A DNA stretch of 64,000 nucleotides, taken from Margaritispora aquatica (Eukaryota > Ascomycota > Leotiomycetes > Helotiales > Discinellaceae). How positions within the stretch are numbered: position 1 is the stretch's first letter; each line of letters begins with the position of its first letter. The notes beneath the pieces were generated by a model. It had not been told where the DNA came from. It saw only the letters and a list, made by a program, of their open reading frames with translations, and made no database searches. Position numbers and translations under genes: made by a program. The stretch spans positions 1,426,001 to 1,490,000 of the forward strand of contig VJWN01000007.1 of NCBI GenBank assembly GCA_007644065.1. Direction: 5' to 3'. Of this stretch, positions 34,901-43,919 are shown piece after piece.

Positions 34901-35573
34901 TCCTCTGTTCGTCACCCCGCTCATCTTGGATTTTTCTGCGCTTCTGAGGTATCGTGTTTCGGTCTTGAACCCCATGTACTTGCTCGAACATATGACTAAA
35001 ACCACTGTTCATGGGCGTCGCACCATTCCCGTTTGCATACGCAGCAAACCCATTCGCGGCCGGACTCGATCGGCCATTCTCGTAGGAAAACTGAGGTTGT
35101 GGCGTGGGTCGAGGGTTCTGTGTAGGCTGTGGGCTACCTCCAGGGCTGTCGAACTGAAAGGCTAACGAAGGAGCTGGGTTGCTATTCTGAGCAAAGTTGG
35201 AGTATCCATTCTGCGTGTTCTGCGACTGTGGTGTATACGCAGGGTTGCTTCGCGGAGCCAAAAGTTGTGCAGGACTCCAGTCTTGCTGTTGTCGCTGTGG
35301 AGGCAAAGATGAATTCCCGTTGGGCAAAGGCGGCATCATGGGCACAGGTACTGTACGATGGTAGTTGTTTGGAGGCAGGTCTGCAGCATAACCATTAACA
35401 GGCGTGTGGGCATCATAGTACTGAACTTGTGACGTTGTAGTGCGAGGCTCATAGCGAGGCTCTGAGGCTAAATTTCCTGCGAACCCCGCCGACTGTTCCT
35501 GGGTTTGCGATGCATTGTTGTTGAAGGCGAAATATGGATAGCTACCATTATTTGGTTGACCTTGGTAGTCCAT
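31968..35573 (-). CDS. SNF2-family helicase/ATPase with RING finger (Rad5/HLTF-like)
   Basis: Chromatin or DNA-repair translocase with an inserted RING, the architecture of Rad5, Rad16 and HLTF. One exon of 1,201 aa. Residues 1 to about 230 are Gln/Asn/Pro-rich and disordered. Helicase motifs: I GGILADMMGLGKT (about 555-565), II VLDEAHTIRE (about 700), III VTGTPVQN, then a C3HC4-type RING insertion running from CVTCNKKIG (about 912) through PCYHIICTVC to CPICQ (about 975), and V/VI GLGLNLTTG...AVDRVHRLGQKRE (about 1105-1140). A region at about 285-420 (VCYGRIEGAAINAF...) precedes the helicase where Rad5/HLTF carry a HIRAN-like domain; I cannot confirm that fold. Start 35573 is the first ATG in frame; the frame is open upstream only to a GTG. 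Function as an E3 ligase is inferred from the RING. Confidence 0.92.
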   Translation of the reverse strand: MDYQGQPNNGSYPYFAFNNNASQTQEQSAGFAGNLASEPRYEPRTTTSQVQYYDAHTPVNGYAADLPPNNYHRTVPVPMMPPLPNGNSSLPPQRQQQDWSPAQLLAPRSNPAYTPQSQNTQNGYSNFAQNSNPAPSLAFQFDSPGGSPQPTQNPRPTPQPQFSYENGRSSPAANGFAAYANGNGATPMNSGFSHMFEQVHGVQDRNTIPQKRRKIQDERGDEQRKATFNGGGKGSVLGDYVKKKTEEGRREATGQGSIAVSLDDDEEEVQVVAASGDEEVCYGRIEGAAINAFKVPTPKPGAVAISANFWPQVKIVLRRRLNEKTNIIHVVDATREIIGCIDVTTAIGLTPILDSKFGIRTTARVLTRQKKEDDLLPGSAVSCKYNLDLNLYGARKYALQIGRHLSQKQLWLRTPLFVDAGVVLFNPQLIEKPPQPSQRPTYNSYGSRQAGPARTQEEIRNDVVSMFDNLTRMENLPEMDADRRVTTELLKHQKQGLYFMTNKEKEHPYGSAGIFSSSLWKLQTSASGSKSYLNVITGQEVQRPPPQILGGILADMMGLGKTLSILSLVMQNLDTDAVQWAQLEPCSQDDRNLCPVRKGKSKVALPNIEQTPLKLNAKTTLLVSPLSTIQNWEEQIKQHIEPGALKYYIYHGNNRIKDVQRLAEYDLVITTYGAVSNEFGSRSKNRPGIYPLDEINWFRIVLDEAHTIREQTTQTSKGICRLAANRRWAVTGTPVQNRLEDLGALMTFLRIKPFDEKGGFAQHIMAPFKMCDPEILPKLRLLVQSITLRRLKDRINLPKRYDSLVKLDFNDEERRIYEIFAKNANDRVKVIVGQRDMKLGGKSYVHILQSILRLRLICAHGKDLLNDEDLKVMNGLSKDSAIDLDSDDEDDSLGLSAKEAYDMYSLMKQTNADTCVTCNKKIGPNDAADDGESKDQVIGHMTPCYHIICTVCIGEYKARSNEIAQGRPIIACPICQAHVKLAYFPLKMAGVEDEEENRTKAKDNAKHAKDLSNYSGPHTKTRALIADLLKSVRESEDLPPDKPIKSVVFSGWTAHLDLIQLALAANNIGYVRLDGKMTRVARTASMDQFRDDPRITVILVSIMAGGLGLNLTTGSKVYVMEPQYNPAAEAQAVDRVHRLGQKREVTTVRYIMNDSFEEKMLELQDKKKKLAELSMDSDGRARPDKVEAARKRLEDLRSLFK

Positions 35574-36345
35574 GACTTCGCGATCCACCTTCCGCGAACA
35601 TGCAACGGTCGCATGCAGATCGAATACGGTGGTGATGCGCCTGTGTGGTCGTCAATTATCCGGCGCAACTACGAGATCGAGGAGGGTCGGTTATGGTGGT
35701 AATGCATGGAGATGGTTGGGTTGTTCTGCAGATTGGGAGATATTCTGCAGTTCGAAGGCCAAAGCGAGGGTTTTGAGGTGAATTTCCTTTTTTACTGTTT
35801 GGTAATCGACTTCGGACTTGGACTTGGATGGGGGTAATATGGCGAATTTTATATTCGATGATTACAATTTGGTTGTCGATGGTGCGGCTCCAACCTTGTT
35901 CTTAGTCATGAAAAGTGGCGGCCCTTTTACGGATAGAATCAACAGAGCAATGGAAGTGAAGTTCTCGGTGTTAAGCAAATCACTATTCAATAGAGAGCTT
36001 TGTGTTTCCTTCTCGTGGCAATTAGTGTCATTGTTATGTGTTGTCTTCTCCAAATTTCTTGATCTCGTGATGGATCAAAGACGATATGTACGGAAGTTAC
36101 CTAAATTTGTGGAGGTCATGTGAAGAAAAGGAATGGTGTCCAACATCCCAATGACAATGAAAAATTAGGTGGGAAGAAACAAAATACTACATTGGTGTTC
36201 CCATAGTCTAGGTAGGTAAAGATTCCCATATGCTCCAACGCCTCGCTGAGTTGTCCAGTGCCTGCCAATCTCTTTATAAATACATTATGCACTGTAGCCT
36301 GTCCGGCCCCTTGGAACTTTTTCCGTCTGTATCTCCATTTTTATA
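35574..36345. other. Intergenic between two minus-strand genes
   Basis: About 770 bp, the presumed promoter of the SNF2 helicase and 3' flank of LSB6. A TAGGTAGGTAAAG motif lies near 36208. No gene supported. Confidence 0.35.
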
Positions 36346-38628
36346 CTAACACCATGTAAATACCGGGTTTTTACTCTTTACAGTTTCCAATCGTTCGACG
36401 ATAACTTTTCTTTGGTTGCCCTCCATTCCCTCGGCAGCAGCATATCCAAGATCTCCATCAGTGTCATCTCCATCATACATCATCTGTCCCCTCCTGTTCT
36501 TGTTTGTGAAGGAGTAGCGACGGTCCATTCGGGGAGCATAAACTTGTGGTCGTGAAGGTCCATCATAGCTCATGCGTGTCCTCGAATGATTGATTCGTGG
36601 CCTGTCACTAAACTTTACTAAACCACTCTTCGTCCCATTCGCAGTTGCAGTAGGAGATTCTGGAGACTGGACTCTGGAAATCTCTTCACTGGCTCGTGGA
36701 CTGGTCAGATCGAATCGATTTGGATTGGGTAGGTCCGCTGATGGCGTTGCGAGATCCAGGAGATTTGGCTGCGGAGCTGATGCATTTGCTGTGCTAATAT
36801 CCATCTCCTCATCAACTTCCCTTTGTGAGACAAGATCGTGCCGCCTCCGCATTTCAGCGGAAGGCACTCGCATGGGAACTGCGACAGGAATGTCAACCAA
36901 GTCATCCCAGACACATACTCTTGCTCTCCGGGTCAACTCTAATGGCCCATGGTCAACCAATTTAAGAGTCTCCACAACATTCCAAGCTTGGCCTTTCATG
37001 ACTGCAATTTGTCTTGCGAACATACGCTCCTGAAAGTCTGCATCTTGACTGAAAATCTTTCTTAACTCTAGCTGTGTCTCACTCCACCATTGCTTTGATG
37101 TTAAAAGTGGTAGGAAATGATCTCTGGTTTTTTGTGAAAACGGTTGACCGATCAAGGAAACCGGAAGGAAAAGCCACCCAAAAGGAAAACTTCGCCAGGC
37201 ATCAGGATGCTTCCATGGCCACGAAAGACTGTTGTCTATAGCTCCAATAGTCATCGTAGGACCGCCCATCCTTGAAGGAGTGGCTGATCTACTTGTGGCC
37301 TCCATGGGTTGTTGAGAACGATATGGATGTGGTGTTAAAGGGCCATTGTCGGTGTTGACAAGTCTCGGAGATGGCTCGTCTGCCCCAGAGCCATTCATTC
37401 GTGGTGGCTCGGAGACTATAGAAACATCTTGATTTTCATAGTCCACCTTGATCATCCAATTATCTAGCCCTCGGTCTGTATTTCGCATGATATAGTCCAG
37501 AATCACAAGCTTCTCAAGCTCTTCACGGAACGACTGCTGGAGAGCATCTGTCCAAACAAATCGTCTATCCTGGCCAAATTCCTCTGGTGAGAGATGTGCA
37601 GCTTCCTCATCTTCATCATCCGCTGTAGAATTGGGTCTGCAGTTTTCTTTCCACGTCTTGTTCTTCCTCCTCGGGTCGCTCATTCGGTAGCCATTACTGA
37701 GATGATCGGGCCAGGGATTCTCTCTCAAAAATATGTTTGCATCTTTGAATCCTTTGAGGAAGACTTGGAAACTGCCAACCTTTGGTGGAAGAGGCTTCTT
37801 TTTTCTGTAAAAACTCCTACGCTCCCAGAAATTATAATGAAAGGATTTAGAGGTAAGATGTACGATGTCCGTGTAAGGGACGAGGTTCGTCCTTAGCCGG
37901 CAGTCCAATGTATATGCGGCGGCCTCTGAGACATAACTCAGATTCGGGATCAAACATGCTCTGCCAAAGAAACACGGAAACAGGTTTCTATGTATCCATT
38001 TGTTCCATTTGGGGTTGCCTGCAGCGTATGGCTCCTCGTCCTTAGGTTTGAACACACCCACCACTTTCCCCTCAGTATTCCGCGCAAAATAACTTCCAGA
38101 ACTGCCCTGTGTGATCATCTTTGGGTGCATGCCTTGCTCAATGGCTATCCTTACGCTCTCTACAACCTCATCAAACTCTCCTTTTGTCATCCGTCCATTA
38201 TCGACATCTGAAGCCAGTGTTTCGGCAGTCGCAGGCCGGATGCCTTCGGGCGCCTGGAAAACGGAGTGATGAATCTCCAATTTCTCCTCCTCGGGCGTCT
38301 TTCCCTTCACCTTGCTCAGCTTGAACTTGGAAGCAATTTCATCTGCCCATCGCTCCAGTCTGGCATTAATAGCCTTGATGTCCACGCCTGAATTGCTCCT
38401 CGGCCTCTTGCTTCCCCTCCTCGGTTTGCGAGAAGACGTGGGAGATGTCTGTCCATCCGTGTACATTCCGCCATGGCCGCGAGGTTGATTAATTGATGCA
38501 TATCGTGGTGCTGAAGCTGGCTGCAGAGAGGCAAAGGACTGGGCTAACTCGTCGTCTCCTGAGTCCTCGGACTCTTCTGCTTGGGCAATTCGAGCATAGC
38601 CCGTGGTGGGAGGTCTGTCCCTCGGCAT
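36346..38628 (-). CDS. LSB6: Type II phosphatidylinositol 4-kinase
   Basis: Makes PI4P on endosomal, vacuolar and plasma membranes (yeast Lsb6, animal PI4K2). Single exon, 760 aa. The N-terminal ~110 residues are basic, Ser/Pro-rich and disordered. The kinase domain starts at the GSSGSYFAR glycine-rich loop (about 175-183), has the lysine-bearing GVFKPKDEEP (191-200) and a Cys-containing patch NLFPCFFGRACLIPN in the place where animal enzymes carry the palmitoylated CCPCC motif. Next come LSYVSEAAAYTLD and the catalytic segment YIMRNTDRGLDNWMIK (about 375-390). The region after the kinase domain (about 590-760) is long and polar. Start (MPRDRPPTTGYARIAQ) is the first ATG. Family identity is secure. 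Confidence 0.96.
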   Translation of the reverse strand: MPRDRPPTTGYARIAQAEESEDSGDDELAQSFASLQPASAPRYASINQPRGHGGMYTDGQTSPTSSRKPRRGSKRPRSNSGVDIKAINARLERWADEIASKFKLSKVKGKTPEEEKLEIHHSVFQAPEGIRPATAETLASDVDNGRMTKGEFDEVVESVRIAIEQGMHPKMITQGSSGSYFARNTEGKVVGVFKPKDEEPYAAGNPKWNKWIHRNLFPCFFGRACLIPNLSYVSEAAAYTLDCRLRTNLVPYTDIVHLTSKSFHYNFWERRSFYRKKKPLPPKVGSFQVFLKGFKDANIFLRENPWPDHLSNGYRMSDPRRKNKTWKENCRPNSTADDEDEEAAHLSPEEFGQDRRFVWTDALQQSFREELEKLVILDYIMRNTDRGLDNWMIKVDYENQDVSIVSEPPRMNGSGADEPSPRLVNTDNGPLTPHPYRSQQPMEATSRSATPSRMGGPTMTIGAIDNSLSWPWKHPDAWRSFPFGWLFLPVSLIGQPFSQKTRDHFLPLLTSKQWWSETQLELRKIFSQDADFQERMFARQIAVMKGQAWNVVETLKLVDHGPLELTRRARVCVWDDLVDIPVAVPMRVPSAEMRRRHDLVSQREVDEEMDISTANASAPQPNLLDLATPSADLPNPNRFDLTSPRASEEISRVQSPESPTATANGTKSGLVKFSDRPRINHSRTRMSYDGPSRPQVYAPRMDRRYSFTNKNRRGQMMYDGDDTDGDLGYAAAEGMEGNQRKVIVERLETVKSKNPVFTWC

Positions 38629-39218
38629 CTGAGGCTAATTTATCGTGTAGTTAGCATATTTCGTAGTTGTGTTGGTGAGGTTGTTCACGATGACAGCGGC
38701 ACAATGCAGGCTTGTGAGGCGCGTCACTCACACCATCTGAGAACGGCCGCCCTGTCGAGTCAGGAGAGACTACGATATCACGTGAGTCGACGCATCCGTC
38801 TGTCATTAGTTATTACTCACTCGGTTTATGCTGAAAGCGAGATATTAAGTTCAAACCCGTGGGTGCAGTGTTATTACATTGTTTTCTTTACCTTCAAGGC
38901 TCAACTTCGTGGTTGTTGTGATGCAGATGAGATTATGTAGATTTGGAAATGCACAATCATCACTAGGTAGAGGACAAGAAAGGACTTTGTGGTTGCGAAA
39001 CATCTCACAATTGATGATGGAATTATAGCTTAACAGCCAAGCTCTGTCTTCTACAGAGAATTTTATATTAAGAAAATTGCCCTCTTCCTGATATTCCTTT
39101 TATGCAGCCATGCACCAGGCTCCCAACCAGCAAAAGCCCCTCCATCCAGTATTAAAATATTGAAAACACCATTGAAAAAAAAACACCCCCTACAATGCGC
39201 CCATGGTATCAATAAGGT
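38629..39218. other. Intergenic between LSB6 and the disordered-protein gene
   Basis: About 590 bp upstream of LSB6 and downstream of the next minus-strand gene. No supported feature. Confidence 0.35.
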
Positions 39219-40934
39219 TCAAAACGCGACACCAACACTGTTTCTCGCAGGAATTGGCATCGGCTCCATCCTCCACGGTTCCTCGCATTCCAGTTCCTTC
39301 TCGCCAAAAGTCCTGATCCTCGACAGCTCAATACTCTTCTCATCTCTCTCTTCGTCCACTGAAAATGTCCTGACCAACACGTCTCGCTTCTCCATATCAC
39401 TCGTTGGACTCGAGCCTAGTGTCCACGTGCTGTTGATAGCAGGCTCCTCGAGCGTGCTCTGGATAGTTGAGATGGTGCTGAGAATGGAGTCGGTGGAGTG
39501 GCGAGGCGAAGGCTGAAAGTCGACGCATTGGTAAAAGCCCTCTCGGCTAGTAACAGGTTTAGGAGTGTTAGTGATTGAGTCTAAGGAGACATTGCGACCA
39601 TGATCGGTCGCGGAGGGGAAGAGCCATTTGGAGACGCTTGAAAAGGACTTCTTTTTGCGTAGTTGAGGAGGTCCAGCTTGTAGAATTAAGGGAAGAGGTG
39701 GTGGTGGGAGGGAACGATCCGAGCGGTTGAAACGCGAAACCTGGTTAATAGAGCATGTCGACGACGGAGATGGAGTACTGAAAGCTGCTGATGCTTCTGT
39801 GAAGGACTTTAGCCTTGCTGGAATATGCACTGTCTTGGATGGCGCAGTCTTTGGTCGCTGGTCAGCAAGTGGAAGAGCACGCTTAGTAAATGGAGGCACC
39901 ATAGGTGCTTCAGGCTCAGCAGACACAGGAGCAGAGGGACCAACAACAGCAGCTGATGATGGCATTGGTTCTGAATAAGTTAGTATGTTAAATGGAAATT
40001 TTCCCAAGATTCAGGACTTACCATTTGCTTCCGAGTAAGTAGTCTGTGGTCGGCTAGCCCGGCTTACTGGTCGACTACTGTGATGAATGCTCTTTCGCAC
40101 TTCGATGACCTCCTCGATATCCCTCAGCTTTTGCTCCAATTCGTATCTCTCATAAAGAGCCGACTTAACTCTTTCGTAAGAAGGTGGCTCGGTGTAAGAT
40201 CTGGTACGTGCTGGAGGAGGAGCCTTTGGTAGCTGATGCTCGAGTGCCGCGAGGAGCTCATTCGCACTCAAAGAATGTGGTCGAGGCTTGAACTGAGCGG
40301 TCCATTCAGATGAAGTCCGAGAGCTCGAACGAAGCGGCTTTCTAGGTATCGTAAATGACATGGCCGATTCGCTTCGGTGCGTTAGAGCTGTTGCAGGATA
40401 TGTTAAGTCTGATGAGGAATCTCTGGGATAAGACATTTCATCGACATTGCCAAAGTGAGGAAGTATTGGCGACAATTGATTATCAGTGTAGATGTTTAGC
40501 TCCAGAGGCCTGAAGCTACCAACCACACCTTTAGGCATAATAGCTCTATCAACATGTCGGAATTCGGTGGGCTTTCCGATATGCGGCCGGCGCGGTCCAT
40601 TATAAGCATTCAGTTTCCTTCTCACAGAGAAGCTTCCACGACTTGATGCGCGGGATGCGAAAGATCTAGTCCTATCGGCCCATTCCTGTCCTCTGGTGAC
40701 CGGTCTCTCCTGAGGCTCAAAGACTGGTGAAGGAGTGAGAAGAGGTTGATGACGCTCAATTGTCATAGATTTCTCGAATCCTGCATTATTGTTAGACATA
40801 CTGCGACGACCTGTCGGCTGCAGGTAGTTATGCTCACCTCGTCTAGACGCTTGCTCAGGTGATGGCAAGCAACAGTTTAATGGAGAGGACAGAATGGTCA
40901 TATAAGCATCGTCGAGGAACCGGCTCAACATCAT
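39219..40934 (-). CDS. Hypothetical, largely disordered Ser/Pro/Arg-rich protein
   Basis: Two exons, 40934..40022 and 39970..39219, joined across a 51-nt intron with GTAAGT donor, TACTAAC branch site and TTCAG acceptor, encode 554 aa. No enzymatic domain recognised. Short ordered islands include SANELLAALEHQLPK (about 220-235) and a predicted helix YERYELEQKLRDIEEVIEVRK. Elsewhere Ser/Arg/Pro repeats dominate (RSFASRASSRGSFSVRRK), and the C-terminal half has KKKSFSSVSKWLFPS. Such proteins are common and poorly described in filamentous ascomycetes. Start 40934 is the first ATG of the open frame; a farther upstream exon cannot be excluded. Confidence 0.75.
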
Positions 40935-43919
40935 GATGACTATAGCTTCATTCCGTGCAATGTACAACACAGCTTAGGACCTCAGAAAACGGGAGGAGGA
41001 GGAGGAGGGAAGGAGAAGAAGCTATAGAAACTGACTTCTCCATTGGAGACAAGAGAGACGCAGGAACGGGGAAGCTTAGGGTAGATATGGAACCTTGATT
41101 CGTTACTACAATTCAAATTGAGGGTGTGCATCTGTAAGTGATGGTCGTGCTGGCCACGCGCTGGAAGGAATGGAAACATTTGCCCTGCCAATCGCTTCTT
41201 GTTTTGCTGTCTCTTGACAGGCGGGTAAAGAATGCATCGAGAGGTTGATGCAAAAAGGAGGAGATTCTTGGCTGAGTACATTCTGCGCGTCGGACTAGAT
41301 GATAGGTGGTGGTGCCACCGGATTAGGCGCCTGATCCTAACCAGGACTGGTGTCCCCTTCAGTTCTCCAATTCTCCCTCAGTATGCCCACTTGAGAATCT
41401 TGCCTTGCCGCCAATGAAAGACCGATTTATTGATTGAGTTATCAGATCTGAAGCTGAACGCACGAGCTCGTTCGCACTAAAACTTGCCTGTACTTGATGT
41501 GTTCGAGACGAATGCGGCATAAGTGATGGAACAGATTGTGACTACAGGCGGCCAAGCGCCTCCCTCCAAATCCCCCGGAAAAAGAAGTTTTGAACACGTG
41601 ATAACATCCATGCGATCTAAGATGGAATTTATCTGAAGGTAGGTAGAGGTAGGTAAGGTACTGTACGATGTGCCTTCATCAATAAGGTATATGCTTATAG
41701 CAAGGCAAAACATCATGGTCATTTCAGTATCGGAGCGTGGTTTTTCATCACTACCTGCTAATAATCTAATAATAAGGACTTTCTAGCACAAATCGAGTAC
41801 AACGTTTGCAAACTAACAAACTAATATTTGTGGTAAGAGCGAAATTTTGATTTCGCCAGGCAACACACTCACAATGAAATAGACGAAAGACATCAAATGT
41901 GAAGGGGGTGTATCTTAAGCTTTTATGCGCTTACTGGATGCCACTGATACCGGAGTAGTAGTTGCACAGACACGAGATTCTAAAACAAACAAATGCTCAT
42001 GAGCTGAGAATACCTCGAAGGTAGTCAGGACAGCCAGCAAAAAGGAAGGCCTGTTTGACCCTTTTCGACTTGTCTCTCGATCTAGATTTTGATATCAAAG
42101 AAGTTCTCGTCCCGATTCCACTGTCGATGCTCGATCGAGTGTGTCACATGACAAATGATACTTCCATTCCCATACCTTATGCCCAACACCCAGAACTTGA
42201 TCAACATGTCTTTCGCTTATAGTGAAGAAACGATAGAAATTCAAGCACGTATGGACAGAAATCAAGATTGATTGAGACGATGACCAGCCAGAATCGCAGC
42301 ATCAGTGGCTGCACACTCATGCTTATAACGCAGGCAGAAAAACCTCTTTCGACTTCCAGCATGAAGAGCTGATGATAGGCATTTAACCAGCTTGGATGTG
42401 TTTCGCTCATCGGCTGTCATGGCTGCATTACCAGCAAAATCATTTTGATTGCGTGCTAAGTCCAGACCTTCAAGATCAACCACTTCGAACGCCACCGGAA
42501 TAAATATCTCCACTGCGTTATTGATGTGTTTGTGTGAAGGACGAGGCGCCCGAGGATTGCACGGGAAATAACTCATCGGGATAATGAGATTCAATCTTTG
42601 ATTAGAGAGTGAGATGATTTTTTGTGAATATAACTGATTTTCAACTTGATAGTTTTGATACTGCCAAGGCGAGATGGCCAAGAGATCCAAGGAGAAAAGG
42701 TGAGGTATGAAGCGAAAATGGCTTTTGAATGTGGAACCTTGGGTTGAATCCCAAAGTACCATTTTTACCTTAAATTTAAGGTTGAATTCCCTAGTGGGCA
42801 CCTGAAGATCATCCTGCACATTCAAAAAGCCGAGGGTGCTCCGGAACTTCGTAAATTTTCAACCATTAAGTATAGTTCGGTTACTTACCTTACCTGACAA
42901 CTCTATTCAATGTTCCACGTTTCCATGTCCCACATTCCACATTCCACCCATCATTTTCATTTTCATTTTGCCCCGGATCAAGGGCACGCGGTCACCTACC
43001 CTAATCCGTCTTGCCCTATAATATGTTTTGCTTTACCCATGTGGCTAAGGCTAGGTTAAGTGCACCACTGCTGAGGTGAGAGTGGAGAAAGGGGCTGAAA
43101 AAGTGAAAACTAACACCGAGGAAGTGTTGTTCTCGACACACTCCCGCTGTTCGCACTTGAGCCTTTCCAGCTCACTACTATTGATTCTAGGCCAAGTGGC
43201 GTTTTTCTTTCCATTCAAACTTGCCCTCAATCAGCATCTTCATATGGGCTTTTGACCATAAGCATGGCATGTATATATGGGTCTTGTCGTCCAAAAAAGT
43301 CCATTATGGAGGTGTTGTCTGAGAGTCTCGCCCCCAACTCAAACCCAGGGCAGATCTTCACAACCTACAGATTTATATTTAGATGACAAGTCCTTCTTAA
43401 CTATCATGGTCCTTGATTCAGTTGGTAAATTCTAAGCATCACAAGAAACGCTACACCTGAAGATCTCAGTGATCGGCAATCGTATCTTCTTGGCTCATTC
43501 CGCTATTGTCTTACTGAGTCTACAGCCACAACCCAAGACATCCAAGACGTCTTTACAACCACACATCGGACCTTGGTTTTTGCCCAAATAGTCTTCACGA
43601 ACCATTGGCTTTTAGTTTGACGTACTTCGCTTTCATCCACGACTTGGTCTTTCAAGATTATCCAGGCTACTTTAGTCCTTGATACGAGTATCAAAACTCA
43701 GGTCTAACCATCTCAGCTCAGCTAGTGTATATATATCTGAGATACAAAACTCTTTGGCATGATAATTGGCTTGCCCCAAGCGAGTAATTGACCGTTGGGT
43801 ACTCACGATGTATAACCGGCTGTGAATCATTGCCGAATGAAAGATTTCTATCCGTTGAGATTTTCCAACCCTGGATGGTTCTTGATAACTTGCTCATTTG
43901 TCTGGGATTACCCGCCTCG
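40935..43919. other. 3.0 kb intergenic region
   Basis: Divergent space between the disordered protein and the GH92 gene. A minus-strand frame at 42262-42825 (187 codons, no ATG at its head; last part reads AMTADERNTSKLVKCL) has protein-like composition but no family. AGGTAGGTAGAGGTAGGTAAGG is at about 41638-41660. CATTTTCATTTTCATTTT is near 42950. No confident gene. Confidence 0.4.

Noticed and set aside
42262..42825. 187-codon minus-strand frame
   Set aside because: Has no ATG at its head and no recognisable domain. The C-terminal part looks protein-like, so it could be an exon, but I found no partner.
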